This document shows, piece by piece, positions 50,401 through 61,157 of a stretch of 64,000 bases of DNA. Within the stretch, counting starts at the first letter, position 1. Each line of letters starts with the position of its first letter. Where the stretch lies: contig JBGSNQ010000135.1 of assembly GCA_041739525.1 (NCBI GenBank), forward strand, positions 5,863 to 69,862, written 5' to 3'. The DNA comes from DATJGR01 sp041739525. Its GTDB lineage: Bacteria > Pseudomonadota > Gammaproteobacteria > Pseudomonadales > Azotimanducaceae. The notes under the pieces are model-generated. The model was not told where the DNA came from, made no database searches, and saw only the letters and a list, made by a program, of their open reading frames with translations. The translations under genes were made by a program, and so were the position numbers.

Positions 50401-51966
50401 ATGCAGTACGACTATCTGATCGTCGGCGCCGGCTCTGCCGGTGCGACGCTGGCCGCCCGTCTTTCCGAAGATGCCGCGGTGCAGGTCGCGTTGATCGAAG
50501 CGGGCCCCGATCACCGCAGCGCCGACGCGCCCGATGCAATGCGCAGCCCGAATCCTTCGCGGATGATCAACGCGCCGGAGTACGAGAAGTTCCGCTACGA
50601 CACGCTGCAGGCGCGCCGTACCGCATCACAAACGCCGCGGCTCTACTGGCGCGGCCGCGGTCTCGGCGGCAGTTCGGTCATCAACGGGCAGATCGCGATT
50701 CGCGGCGTGCCGGAAGACTACGATCGCTGGGCCGCGGCCGGGTGCACCGGTTGGGGCTTCAACGACGTGCTGCCCTACTTCAACCGGCTCGAAACCGATC
50801 TGCGTTACGGTGACGCGCCATATCACGGCAACGACGGGCCGATTCCGATTTACCGCGCGCCGATGTCGAACTGGGGGCCCGTCGACCTGACGCTCGCCGA
50901 GGCAGCGGTCGATCTCGGTTATCCCTGGGCGCCCGACCACAACGCGCCGGGGGCGCTCGGCGTATCGCCATACGCGATCAACAGCCGCGAGCATCGGCGC
51001 GTCAGCACCAACGACGCCTACGTGGAACCGAGTCGCGGCCGCAACAACCTCGCGATCCTGTGCGATACACAAGTCGACAAAGTGCTGTTCGACGGCGACC
51101 GTGCCATCGGCGTGCGCTGCGTAACGAACGGCCGCTGGCACGACATCCACGCCAGCGAGGTGATCCTGTCGGCCGGAGCGGTACACAGCCCACCGATACT
51201 CATGCGCTCGGGTATCGGCCCGGCCGATCATCTGCGCGACCACCACATCGATGTGCGCGTTGCATTGCCGGTAGGCAACAGCTTTCAGGATCATCCGCTC
51301 GCCGCGTTCCCAATCGTGCTGAAAGAGGCCGCAATACCGGAACCGGACTTTCGCCACACCAACTGCTGCGTGCGCTATTCGTCGGAACTCGGCGGCGCAG
51401 GACCGGGCGACATGATGCTGGTGGCGATGAACAGGCTCGGTGACGGCCTCGGCCGTCACACGCGCGCACCAACGCCGAACTTCGGCCTGATCGGCGTGTG
51501 GGTCAACGAGTGCTTTTCGCGAGGTACCGTCCGCCTCGCCTCAGCAGATCCGTTGGCGCAGCCGATCATCGAGGAGAACATGCTTGCCGAACCGAGCGAC
51601 GTACTGCGCATGCGCGATGGAATCAAACGTCTGATCGAACTCGCGCGGCGGCCTGGGTTCGCCGACATCGCCGAATTCGTCGGCATCGGCGCAACCACCG
51701 CGGGCATCGACACGCTCGCCAGCGACGCTGCGATAGATACGTGGGTAATGCAGAATGCGGGAGACACGCAGCACGGCACGAGCAGCTGCCGCATGGGAGC
51801 GGAGCACGATCCGCTCAGCGTCGTCGATCCCCAGTGTCGCGTGCTCGGCGTACGCGGCTTGCGGGTGATCGACGCCTCCATCATGCCGAGCGTAGTGTGT
51901 GCGAATACGCACCTCACCACCGTGATGATCGCGGAATACATGGCCGACCGGCTCAGGAGCGCATGA
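50401..51966 (+). CDS. GMC-family FAD oxidoreductase
   Basis: Flavoprotein alcohol dehydrogenase/oxidase of 521 residues. The ADP-binding motif is YLIVGAGSAGATLAARLSED (5-24), GMC signature 1 is RGRGLGGSSVINGQIAIRG (about 83-101), and signature 2 is SAGAVHSPPILMRSGIGP (about 259-276). C-terminal MQNAGDTQHGTSSCRMG contains the catalytic His region and VVDPQCRVLGVRGLRVIDAS the FAD-binding end. Such enzymes oxidise primary alcohols, cyclic alcohols or choline. It lies 20 bases after the luciferase-like gene and one base before DUF2058. Confidence 0.92.
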   Translation: MQYDYLIVGAGSAGATLAARLSEDAAVQVALIEAGPDHRSADAPDAMRSPNPSRMINAPEYEKFRYDTLQARRTASQTPRLYWRGRGLGGSSVINGQIAIRGVPEDYDRWAAAGCTGWGFNDVLPYFNRLETDLRYGDAPYHGNDGPIPIYRAPMSNWGPVDLTLAEAAVDLGYPWAPDHNAPGALGVSPYAINSREHRRVSTNDAYVEPSRGRNNLAILCDTQVDKVLFDGDRAIGVRCVTNGRWHDIHASEVILSAGAVHSPPILMRSGIGPADHLRDHHIDVRVALPVGNSFQDHPLAAFPIVLKEAAIPEPDFRHTNCCVRYSSELGGAGPGDMMLVAMNRLGDGLGRHTRAPTPNFGLIGVWVNECFSRGTVRLASADPLAQPIIEENMLAEPSDVLRMRDGIKRLIELARRPGFADIAEFVGIGATTAGIDTLASDAAIDTWVMQNAGDTQHGTSSCRMGAEHDPLSVVDPQCRVLGVRGLRVIDASIMPSVVCANTHLTTVMIAEYMADRLRSA

Positions 51967-51967
51967 C

Positions 51968-52510
51968 ATGCCGAGTTCGATGCAGGACCAGTTGCGCAAG
52001 ATGGGATTGGTCAACGACAAGAAGCTGCGCAAGGCAGAGCGCATGAAGCACGCGGCCGAGATGGAACGCAAAGCGCATGGAAATGCGGCGGACGACCCGG
52101 CCGTTGCGGCTCAACATGCGCGGACCGAGAAAGCTGCCCGCGATCGCGCGTTGAACGAAGAGCGCGACCGGCAGGCGAACCAAAAGGCTCTGCACGCGCA
52201 GGTCCGGCAGCTCATCCAGCTCAACCGGCAATCACGCGACGGTGGCGACGTCGCCTTCAATTTCAAAGATGGCCTCACCATCAAGAAGCTGTTGGTCACC
52301 AAGCGCCTCCAGGATCACCTGGTGCACGGACGCCTCGCCATCGTAAGGCTCGATGACAAGTACGAACTCGTGCCGACGGCCGTCGCACAGAAGATCCGGT
52401 TACGCGATCCGAACACGGTGATCGTGTGCAACGACTCGGTGGAAGCGAACAAGCCGGACGCCGACGATCCGTACGGGGACTACAAGGTTCCGGACGATCT
52501 GGACTGGTAA
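51968..52510 (+). CDS. DUF2058 (YaiL-like) protein
   Basis: Highly charged cytoplasmic protein of 180 residues. The N-terminal half is a Lys/Ala/Glu-rich helix, probably coiled coil (KLRKAERMKHAAEMERKA). The C-terminal half has DVAFNFKDGLTIKKLLVTKR and KYELVPTAVAQKIRLRDPN, the DUF2058 signature, and an acidic tail. DUF2058 is found mainly in gammaproteobacteria, which supports the taxonomic guess. It starts one base after the GMC stop but is probably a housekeeping gene. The ABC-F gene converges 18 bases downstream. Confidence 0.9.
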   Translation: MPSSMQDQLRKMGLVNDKKLRKAERMKHAAEMERKAHGNAADDPAVAAQHARTEKAARDRALNEERDRQANQKALHAQVRQLIQLNRQSRDGGDVAFNFKDGLTIKKLLVTKRLQDHLVHGRLAIVRLDDKYELVPTAVAQKIRLRDPNTVIVCNDSVEANKPDADDPYGDYKVPDDLDW

Positions 52511-52528
52511 TAGTCCCTTCCGGCGGAC

Positions 52529-54145
<1,617 letters not shown>

Positions 54146-54299
54146 GGGTATTCCATTCGAAAAGTGAGTGGGCGATTTACTGGGGAATGTGCCGATCTCC
54201 GTCGAGATCCGGGCGCAGGGCACGCAAAGCGCGCGCCCTTTTATCACTTTCGAGCGGCCGACGCCAATCGAGAGGCCGACGGCGTGCGCCGGCGCAGGG

Positions 54300-54809
54300 C
54301 TAAACGAGTGCGGCGACCAGGGCTGCGCCGATCAGACAAATCGCGATGCTGGCGAACAGCGTGCGCCGCGCGAGCGAGACGGTGCCGTCGTGGGCCGTGC
54401 GCAGTTCCAGCAGGATGGGCGCTAAGGTGTTGTAGACGCGCACGCGGATCACTTCGCGGCTGCGACGATCGTCGGCCGAATCACCCGCGCGTTGCGCCAG
54501 CTGCTTCGCAACCGACTTGAGCAACCGCTCAGCCTCGGCAATGCGCCGCTGTCGATTCGGACCGATCTCGAGCGACATCAACGGATTGCGCAATGCCCGG
54601 TTCAGATCGAGCAACAGATCTGCATCGGAATCGATCGACGACACGGTGGCGCTCCTTTCGATTGCGCGGCGCGTGAATGAATCACGCAGCAACTCGCCCA
54701 AGGCTACCATCGCCGCCGCACGCTGCTTCTGCGGGTGCTGCCAAAGATGAACGCCGTCACGAATTCGCAGGGTAAAACGCCGCGAGGACGCGGTTACAGC
54801 GACTCCCAT
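54300..54809 (-). CDS. hypothetical protein with C-terminal membrane anchor
   Basis: About 169 residues if ATG 54809 is used; ATG 54710 would give 136, and a longer GTG form from 54830 is also open. None has a good ribosome binding site, so the start is uncertain. The body is Arg/Leu/Glu-rich and helical (SDADLLLDLNRALRNPLMS and AEAERLLKSVAKQLAQRAG), followed by one C-terminal hydrophobic segment LFASIAICLIGAALVAALV, so it is probably a tail-anchored cytoplasmic-facing protein. No family is recognised. It overlaps the end of the PPOX-type gene upstream, suggesting one transcript. Confidence 0.55.
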   Translation of the reverse strand: MGVAVTASSRRFTLRIRDGVHLWQHPQKQRAAAMVALGELLRDSFTRRAIERSATVSSIDSDADLLLDLNRALRNPLMSLEIGPNRQRRIAEAERLLKSVAKQLAQRAGDSADDRRSREVIRVRVYNTLAPILLELRTAHDGTVSLARRTLFASIAICLIGAALVAALV

Positions 54810-55246
54810 GCGACCGGTCGAGACGACCACGCGGTGTGTCGCGTCGGCTGCAAACGCAATAGCGTCGGCACACCCAAGAACACGTCGACCGACGCGTACT
54901 GAGAGTATTTGCCCCGCAGCGCGGCCACGATCTGCTGCCGCATTGCCGGTTCGGGTTCGCTCACGACGGATGCACTCGCCTCAATGCGTACCCACCACAA
55001 CCGATCCCAATCGTCGTCATACCGATCCAGCAGCAGCGTCGTCCGAGCATTCGCGGCGACATTGCGAATCCGTTGGAGTGTGCCGTTGCTCTTCGGCTTG
55101 CCGTCGATCGGTGAATAGATTGCGCCGTCGACTGCGACGAACACGATCGGCACGAGGTGAGGTTGTCCCTGCGACCCGACGCTCGCGAGACGAGCAACCG
55201 GCCACACGTCGAGCAGATGGGACAATTGGCGTTGGTCGAGTTGCAC
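54794..55246 (-). CDS. PPOX-class F420-dependent-like oxidoreductase (TIGR03668 type)
   Basis: Split-barrel flavin/F420-binding protein of 150 residues. The start VWPVARLASVGSQGQPHLVP, then PIVFVAVDGAIYSPIDGKPK, VAANARTTLLLDRYDDDWD and LWWVRIEASASV match the TIGR03668 group of the PNPOx-like superfamily. Group members are annotated as using F420 in actinobacteria; use in a proteobacterium is less certain and FMN is possible. It is divergent from the luciferase-like gene C (57 bases between starts), hinting at a shared pathway or regulation. Confidence 0.85.
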   Translation of the reverse strand: MQLDQRQLSHLLDVWPVARLASVGSQGQPHLVPIVFVAVDGAIYSPIDGKPKSNGTLQRIRNVAANARTTLLLDRYDDDWDRLWWVRIEASASVVSEPEPAMRQQIVAALRGKYSQYASVDVFLGVPTLLRLQPTRHTAWSSRPVAWESL

Positions 55247-55303
55247 GAATGAGCCCTGCGATGGCAGCGTAGTATAGGTCCGTAATCACGAAGGGGTTTT
55301 CGA

Positions 55304-56167
55304 ATGGCTTTCTCGAACGAGCGCGCGCATTTCGGCATTACGATGTTTCCAACGGACTACTCGATTCAGCCGGTCGAACTGGCCCGCGCGGTCGAAGAGC
55401 GCGGTTTCGATTCGTTGTTCTTTCCGGAACACACACACATTCCGACCAGCCGTAAAACGCCGTTCCCGGGCGGCGGGGAACTACCGAAGCACTACTCGCA
55501 CACCCACGACCCGTTCGTTGCATTCGGCGCCTGCGCCGCGGTGACGAAACGAATCCGTCTCGGCACCGGCATCTGTCTGGTGATCCAGCGCGATCCGATC
55601 ACGCTCGCGAAAGAAATCGCCTCGGTGGACAGCCTGTCGAACGGACGTTTCGTGCTGGGCATCGGCGCCGGCTGGAATCGTGAAGAGATGTCGAATCACG
55701 GCGCCGACTACAAGAACCGTTGGGGGCTGGTGCGCGAGAAGATCCTCGCGATGAAGGCCATCTGGACGCAGGACGAGGCGGAGTTTCACGGCAAGTTCGT
55801 CGACTTCGACCCGATCTGGTCCTACCCGAAACCCGCGCAGGCCGGTGGACCGCCGGTGTGGATCGGCGCCAATTCGAAATGGGTGTTCGACCGAGTCGCC
55901 GACTATGCCGACGGCTGGATGCCGATTGGCGGACTGGGATCCGGCAACTTCGAACGCCTGAAGGCAGCTTGCGAAGCGCGCGGTCGCAAGGTGGAAGACA
56001 TCACCCTTGCGCTATTCAGCGCGCCGACGTCGCAGGAAACGCTGCTGGGGCGGATCGGACAGGGATTCGACGAACTGATCTTCAATCTCGATTCGGAAAC
56101 CGCCGACAAGGTGCTTCCGAAGCTGGATCGGCTCGCGAAACTCGTCGAATCCGTTCGCAAGGGCTGA
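55304..56167 (+). CDS. luciferase-like (LLM class) F420-dependent-type oxidoreductase C
   Basis: TIM-barrel oxidoreductase of 287 residues of the TIGR03619-like F420 group. Motifs are HFGITMFPTDYSIQPVELA, FFPEHTHIPTSRKTPFPGGG, RIRLGTGICLVIQRDPI, FVLGIGAGWNREEM and PPVWIGANSKWVFDRVADYADGW in two blocks. The conserved SRKTPFPGGG insertion and HTHDPFVAFG identify the subgroup common in mycobacteria and marine proteobacteria. ATG 55304 has AAGGGG upstream. It ends 14 bases before a GATC-rich terminator-like hairpin. Confidence 0.9.
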   Translation: MAFSNERAHFGITMFPTDYSIQPVELARAVEERGFDSLFFPEHTHIPTSRKTPFPGGGELPKHYSHTHDPFVAFGACAAVTKRIRLGTGICLVIQRDPITLAKEIASVDSLSNGRFVLGIGAGWNREEMSNHGADYKNRWGLVREKILAMKAIWTQDEAEFHGKFVDFDPIWSYPKPAQAGGPPVWIGANSKWVFDRVADYADGWMPIGGLGSGNFERLKAACEARGRKVEDITLALFSAPTSQETLLGRIGQGFDELIFNLDSETADKVLPKLDRLAKLVESVRKG

Positions 56168-56181
56168 TCGGACGGTCAGCC

Positions 56182-56204
56182 GGGCTGATCACTCAGATCA
56201 GCCC
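56182..56204 (+). terminator. terminator-like hairpin
   Basis: GGGCTGATC-ACTCA-GATCAGCCC is a perfect nine-base stem with a five-base loop just after the luciferase-like gene. No T-run follows. The heptamer GCTGATC occurs three times on the plus strand between 56163 and 56213, so other pairings are possible. Confidence 0.55.
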
Positions 56205-56210
56205 CGCTGA

Positions 56211-56411
56211 TCACTCGGCGTCGGACGCTTCTTCGTCGATCCACACAGGAGCCCACGGCTTGCAGAACGCGATGTATGCGTTGCCGCGGACTTCGATCGG
56301 ATTGCGGGGTTCGGATTCGTCGCCCTTCGACAGCGACCACGCACCCATGTGCGCCATACCGCTTTTGTTGTCGCGACTCTTGGACCATCCGTTGCCATGA
56401 AGCTCAGCCAT
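56211..56411 (-). CDS. small hypothetical protein
   Basis: Sixty-six residues starting at ATG 56411 with AGGGA upstream. Composition is hydrophilic with several Trp and Asn (AELHGNGWSKSRDNKSGMAH and YIAFCKPWAPVWIDEE) and an acidic end, which looks like a folded cytoplasmic protein rather than a chance frame. No family is recognised. The 220 bases between it and the OmpA-like gene hold only its upstream region. Confidence 0.5.
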   Translation of the reverse strand: MAELHGNGWSKSRDNKSGMAHMGAWSLSKGDESEPRNPIEVRGNAYIAFCKPWAPVWIDEEASDAE

Positions 56412-56631
56412 GTCACATCCCTTTGCACAGTTGCGGATCGAATGTAGGGGACCGCCTCTCAGAAGAACGTTAACCTCGTCTCAGTTTCTCGATCCGCAGT
56501 TTCTAGAAAAGAGGTCGAGCGGCTGCGACGTCAACTCATCTTAGCTGTATGCGAACGTTGCGCAAACTGCAACATCCAGACCAGGTGCGAGACTTTCGCC
56601 TTCATCGGAGGTGGCGATCGATGGTGCCGTA

Positions 56632-57462
56632 TTACTGATCGGCGGTACTTGCAGCGACGGGTGTAAGTGCCTTACCGGGCAGCACTACGGCCACCACTCT
56701 GCGATTGCGCTCTCGCCCCTCTTTCGTCGCGTTAGTCGCGATCGGCTTGGTTTCACCGAACGCTTTTGCCGATACTCGCGCGGCGTCGATGCCGAGATCG
56801 GCTATCAGAACGTTCGCCACTGCTTCGGCGCGCGCTTTCGACATCTTCATGTTGTAAGACGTTGGGCCACTGTCGTCGGTGTGCCCCTCGATGACCACCG
56901 TCGTCTCCGGATACTGGGTGATCAACGCGGCAGCTTCTGCGAGGGCGCTGCGAGGATCGCCGATGATCTTCGCGGAACCGGTCTCGAACGTGAGCAGCAG
57001 GGTGTACTCCTGTGCCACCGCGAGCCGCGGGCGACAACCGGTTGCGTCGACCGGCTCGCCGTAAGGGCTGTCGGGACAGAGGTCCGCAGGACCGACCACA
57101 CCGTCGCCGTCGGGATCGATCGGGCATCCTGTGGCATCTACTTGTTTGCCTTGTTCTGTATCGGGACACGTATCGACGGTATCGATCACGCCATCGCTGT
57201 CGCTATCGGGCGGCGGCGCAGTCGATTGGGGTTCCGCCGTATCGGTCGACGACAGCTGCGTGTCTGGGTCTGCAGGTGACTCGGAAGCCGCGGGTGCGTC
57301 TGAAGCCGCTGTTTGATCGGCTGCGTCGTCGGTCGGCGCCGCAACCTCGATTTCGGGTGCCCCCGTTGAACGTTCCGGCACCCCTCCGGGGCCTCCTTCG
57401 CCGCATCCCGACAGGCAACCAAACAGGCCACACAGCAACAGGCCGACCATCAGCGGGTGCAC
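56632..57462 (-). CDS. OmpA-family lipoprotein with thrombospondin-type-3-like repeats
   Basis: Outer-membrane lipoprotein of 276 residues. GTG 57462 is chosen because AGGAG lies six bases upstream; the in-frame ATG at 57492 has none. The lipobox is CLSGC near residue 20. An Ala/Asp/Pro-rich linker (25-85) leads to calcium-binding-like DSDSDGVIDTVDTCPDT and DPDGDGVVGPADLCPDS repeats (about 86-140). The OmpA domain (about 160-265) has VVIEGHTDDSGPTSYNMKMS and GRERNRRVVAVVLP for peptidoglycan binding. It anchors the outer membrane to the wall. It follows the ABC exporter genes by 30 bases. Confidence 0.9.
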   Translation of the reverse strand: MHPLMVGLLLCGLFGCLSGCGEGGPGGVPERSTGAPEIEVAAPTDDAADQTAASDAPAASESPADPDTQLSSTDTAEPQSTAPPPDSDSDGVIDTVDTCPDTEQGKQVDATGCPIDPDGDGVVGPADLCPDSPYGEPVDATGCRPRLAVAQEYTLLLTFETGSAKIIGDPRSALAEAAALITQYPETTVVIEGHTDDSGPTSYNMKMSKARAEAVANVLIADLGIDAARVSAKAFGETKPIATNATKEGRERNRRVVAVVLPGKALTPVAASTADQ

Positions 57463-57492
57463 GCGGAGCTCCTGTTCACGCCGCAAGATCAT

Positions 57493-59352
57493 TCATGCCG
57501 CGGTGTCCTGGAATTGTAATTCATAGAGTGTTCGATATACCCCGGGGCGCGATAGCAACTCTTCGTGCGTGCCGACTTCCTTCACCTCGCCGTGTTGCAG
57601 AACCAGAACGCGGTCTGCCTCCTGAATCGTCTGCAATCGGTGCGCAATCACAATCGACGTACGGTCCTTCGTCAAGACGCGCAACGCGTCCTGTATCAAC
57701 AATTCGGTTTCGGTGTCGATACTGGCGGTCGCTTCGTCCAACACCAGGATTTCCGGATCAGCTGCCAGCACGCGCGCGAACGCGAGCAGTTGCCGCTGCC
57801 CTTGCGACAGATTCTGGCCGCGTTCGATCAGCGGTTCGTCGTAGCCGCCAGGCAACCGCATGATGAAATCGTGTGCGTGCACCAGCCGCGCCGCGGTTTC
57901 TACTTGCGCGCGGGAGATGCCGGGATTGCCGAGACTGATGTTGTCGACGACGCTGCCCGAGAAGACGTGAAAGTCCTGCAGGACGATGCCGATGCGGCGG
58001 CGCACCTCGGCGGAAGGAATCTCCATCAGATCGATGTCATCGAGGAACATCTGTCCCGGCGCGAAATCGTAGAAACGCGCCAACAGGCGAATGACGGTGC
58101 TCTTACCCGACCCGGTGGCGCCCACGATGGCGAGTTTCTCGCCCGGATCGATGTGGAATGTCACGTTCTTCAGCACGCGCGGGCCGTTCGAATAGGCAAA
58201 GTTCAGGTTGCGAACGTCGACAGCACCGCGAAGGCGCGCAGGTAGCGCCACCGGCCTTGCCGGCTCGTAGATGCGTTCGTTCCAATCGAGCGCCTGGAAG
58301 ATCCGTTCCGCACTCGCCATCGCGCGGAACAGCACGTTGTACTGCTCGCCAACGGCGACGATCGGCCGGAACAACATGTCGACGAACTGCGTGAACAGCA
58401 CGACGCTGCCGAGCGAAATGGTCTGCTGCAGCGCATGGCCGCCGCCGAACCAGATGATCGCGCCCACAGCGGCCGAGCCGAGGCTGTCGATGAACGCGCC
58501 GTAGAACGTCTCGAGTTCAACCGCGCGGTTCTCCTCGCGGCGGTTCTCCTGGTTGATCTGCGTATAGCGCGCGAGGTTGCGGTCTTCGCGCCGGTTCAAC
58601 TGCACTACCTGAATGCCGGACAGGTTCTCCTGCAGGTTCTGGTTCAGCTGCGAAATGCTCTGCCGGATCGCGCGATACACCGTGCGAGTGCCGCGCCGGA
58701 ACAGATACGTTGCAAACGCCACGATCGGAACGGCGAGCATGAGGATGCCGGTGAGCTTCGCGTCGATCGCGAGCATCAGCGAGAACGCGACCAGAAACGG
58801 TACGAACTCGCCGATCAGCACGCCGAATCCGGACAACAACTGGAACAACACCTCGATGTCGTTGGTTATGCGCGTCATCACGCGGCCCACCGCGACGTGG
58901 TCGTAAAACGACGCCGGGCGTGTTTCGAGATGCGAGAAGAGGTCGTAGCGCAGATCCCGCAACGCGTTGAGTACGGAACGTGCGAGGTAGACGCGGTGAT
59001 AGTGAGCCGCGATCGCCCACGCGGTGGTCGCGATCATGTACAGACCGCAGGCCGCCAGCAGATGCGTCGTTCCGGTGGCCGTCATCAGCCAGTTGGTGAC
59101 CGCGTTCATACCGAAATCTGGCAACATCACCGGCCGCGGCGCAGCCAGCAAGCCGTCGATCACGACACGCGACACGATCACCGGCATCAGAATCGCGAGC
59201 ACGGAAGCAACCAGCACGAGCAGTCCGCTGATCGCCGCAAGACGCCAGTGCGGCCGCACCCAAACGAACAGCCGCCCGATCAGCCTCGCGTTGAACGACT
59301 TACCGGCGAGCTCCGCGTCGAAGATCGCGTAATCGCGTTGCGTTGTACTCAT
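57493..59352 (-). CDS. ABC exporter half-transporter with canonical catalytic site (YheH-like)
   Basis: Fused TMD-NBD exporter subunit of 619 residues from ATG 59352. Six membrane helices span about 25-310, then the NBD has Walker A GATGSGKST, signature LSQGQRQLLAFARVLAADP, and Walker B ILVLDEATASIDTETE with the catalytic Glu present. An N-terminal extension and SRVVIDGLLAAPRPVMLP loop resemble BmrD/YheH-type heterodimer partners. The start overlaps the stop of the partner gene (ATGA). Likely substrates are lipids or drugs. Confidence 0.92.
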   Translation of the reverse strand: MSTTQRDYAIFDAELAGKSFNARLIGRLFVWVRPHWRLAAISGLLVLVASVLAILMPVIVSRVVIDGLLAAPRPVMLPDFGMNAVTNWLMTATGTTHLLAACGLYMIATTAWAIAAHYHRVYLARSVLNALRDLRYDLFSHLETRPASFYDHVAVGRVMTRITNDIEVLFQLLSGFGVLIGEFVPFLVAFSLMLAIDAKLTGILMLAVPIVAFATYLFRRGTRTVYRAIRQSISQLNQNLQENLSGIQVVQLNRREDRNLARYTQINQENRREENRAVELETFYGAFIDSLGSAAVGAIIWFGGGHALQQTISLGSVVLFTQFVDMLFRPIVAVGEQYNVLFRAMASAERIFQALDWNERIYEPARPVALPARLRGAVDVRNLNFAYSNGPRVLKNVTFHIDPGEKLAIVGATGSGKSTVIRLLARFYDFAPGQMFLDDIDLMEIPSAEVRRRIGIVLQDFHVFSGSVVDNISLGNPGISRAQVETAARLVHAHDFIMRLPGGYDEPLIERGQNLSQGQRQLLAFARVLAADPEILVLDEATASIDTETELLIQDALRVLTKDRTSIVIAHRLQTIQEADRVLVLQHGEVKEVGTHEELLSRPGVYRTLYELQFQDTAA

Positions 59353-61157
59353 CCCGCGTCCGCTCCTGCTTCGCGCAGTTCCGACAGCAGGCGACCGCGG
59401 CGCCGCTGCGTGCGTTCGAGTTCGGCATACCAGCCGTCCAGTCGAATCAGGTCGTCGTGGCTGCCGATCTCGGTGATCGCGCCGTCGGTGAGCACGACGA
59501 TGCGGTCGGCGTGTCGCGCGGTCGAAACGCGATTCGAAACGAGCACCGTCGTCATGCCGCAGCGGGCCGCGCGCAGCCGCCGCAGGATGTGCTCCTCGGT
59601 TTCGGTGTCGACGCTGGAGAAGCAGTCGTCGAGGATCAGAACGGGCGGCGTTCTGATCAAGCCGCGCGTCAACGTCGAACGCTGCTTCTGCCCCCCCGAC
59701 AACGTGACGCCGCGTTCCCCAACGGGCGTATCGAGGGCGTCGGCGAATGCAACGATCGTGTCGCGCAGATCGGCGTCGCTCGCGGCGGACCAGATCAACG
59801 CGTCGTCGCGTTCCGGATTGTCGTAGCTCAAGTTGTGCCGCAACAGATCCGCGAACAGGAACGGATCTTGCGGTACCAGCACGACCTGATGGCGCAACTG
59901 TCCGAGCGGATAATCTCCGACGTCGTAACCGTCGATCAGCAACGTGCCCGGCGGCGGATCGAGCAAGCGCACGAAGCAGCGCAGCAGCGTCGTTTTTCCG
60001 GAACCGACGCGACCAAGCACGGCGATGGTCTCGCCGACGGCGATGTCCAGATCGATGCCGTTCAACACGTCGCCACGCGTACCGGGATACGCGTAGCGCA
60101 GCGCACGCAATTCGATGCGGCCGCGAATGATCGGCGGCACTGCGTTCGCGCCTCGGTCGGCGATCTCCGGCACGTGATCGAGCACTTCGAACAACCGTTG
60201 CGCGCCCGACGCACCCTGCTGCCATAGCGTCACCATCTGCCCGGCCTGCCGCACCGGCCACAACACCATCGACACATAGCTGAAGAACGCGGTGAACGTA
60301 CCGATCGACATCTCGCCGGAGGCGACCAGGCTGCCGCCGTAGCCGAGGATGATCACCGTCGACCACGCGCCGACCCACGGCATCACGCCCTGGATGAACG
60401 AGTTCGTGCGGGTGAGCGTCATGAATCGCGTTGCGTACTCGAGATTCACCGCATCGAACCGTTCGACTTCGTGCGCTTCCTGAACCAGCGCCTGCACGGT
60501 GCGGATGCCGTTGAGATTCTCCTGCACCTGCTCGGACAACGACGCGAAGCCTTCCTGTACCTTCAGCGATTGTCCGTACACGCGACGCGCGAGCCACCAA
60601 CCCAGCACCAGCAATACCGGCAGCGGCGCCAGCAGCAACACAGTGAGCATCGGCGCGAGCGCAAACATGCAGAACAGTCCGACCACCGCCGAAAAGATGA
60701 TCACGAGAATCGTGCGCAGACCCATACCGACCAGCTGGCGCACCAGGTTGATGTCGTTGATTGCGCGCGCCATCAGGTCACCCGTCGGATGCCGCGCGAA
60801 GAAGCCGGGGCCCTGATGCTGCAGGTGGTCGTAAACGCGCTTGCGCAGGTCGTACGCAACCGAAACGCCGATACGACGGATCACGCGGCGGCTGAAGATG
60901 ATGCAGGTGAACTCGCCGAGCACGCACAACACGATCGCAAGCGCCGGCCACGCAAGCGCGCTGCGTGCGGCAGCGATGTCGATCGAACCAGCCACCATCA
61001 ACGAACTACCTGAGGCGATGCGGTCGATGCCGTCGCGCAGGAACAACGGAATGGTCGCCTCGAAGACGCGCGCTGCGAGCAGACCGCACATCCCGCCCCA
61101 GAACGGCAACTTGTAACGATCGTGGTACGGCAACAAACGCCGCAGCGGTGTCGCCAT
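59349..61157 (-). CDS. ABC exporter half-transporter with degenerate catalytic site (YheI-like)
   Basis: Fused TMD-NBD exporter subunit of 602 residues from ATG 61157, which has GAGGAG upstream. Six membrane helices are followed by Walker A GRVGSGKTT and signature LSGGQKQRSTLTRGL. Walker B reads VLILDDCFSSVDTETE: the catalytic Glu is Asp, and the partner encodes Glu. This asymmetry is typical of heterodimeric exporters such as BmrC/BmrD (YheI/YheH) and TM287/288, in which one ATP site is degenerate. FFARHPTGDLMARAINDINLV is the coupling-helix region. The two genes overlap by four bases. Confidence 0.92.
   Translation of the reverse strand: MATPLRRLLPYHDRYKLPFWGGMCGLLAARVFEATIPLFLRDGIDRIASGSSLMVAGSIDIAAARSALAWPALAIVLCVLGEFTCIIFSRRVIRRIGVSVAYDLRKRVYDHLQHQGPGFFARHPTGDLMARAINDINLVRQLVGMGLRTILVIIFSAVVGLFCMFALAPMLTVLLLAPLPVLLVLGWWLARRVYGQSLKVQEGFASLSEQVQENLNGIRTVQALVQEAHEVERFDAVNLEYATRFMTLTRTNSFIQGVMPWVGAWSTVIILGYGGSLVASGEMSIGTFTAFFSYVSMVLWPVRQAGQMVTLWQQGASGAQRLFEVLDHVPEIADRGANAVPPIIRGRIELRALRYAYPGTRGDVLNGIDLDIAVGETIAVLGRVGSGKTTLLRCFVRLLDPPPGTLLIDGYDVGDYPLGQLRHQVVLVPQDPFLFADLLRHNLSYDNPERDDALIWSAASDADLRDTIVAFADALDTPVGERGVTLSGGQKQRSTLTRGLIRTPPVLILDDCFSSVDTETEEHILRRLRAARCGMTTVLVSNRVSTARHADRIVVLTDGAITEIGSHDDLIRLDGWYAELERTQRRRGRLLSELREAGADAG

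Noticed and set aside
54209..54244. Possible GGGCGC/GCGCCC-TTTT terminator on the plus strand
   Set aside because: The loop is long, the stem is only six bases and no plus-strand gene ends there.
59352..60600. An N-terminal extension of the YheH-like exporter running through the partner gene
   Set aside because: The extension lies inside the coding sequence of the YheI-like subunit and is Arg/His-rich; ATG 59352 starts a normal exporter.
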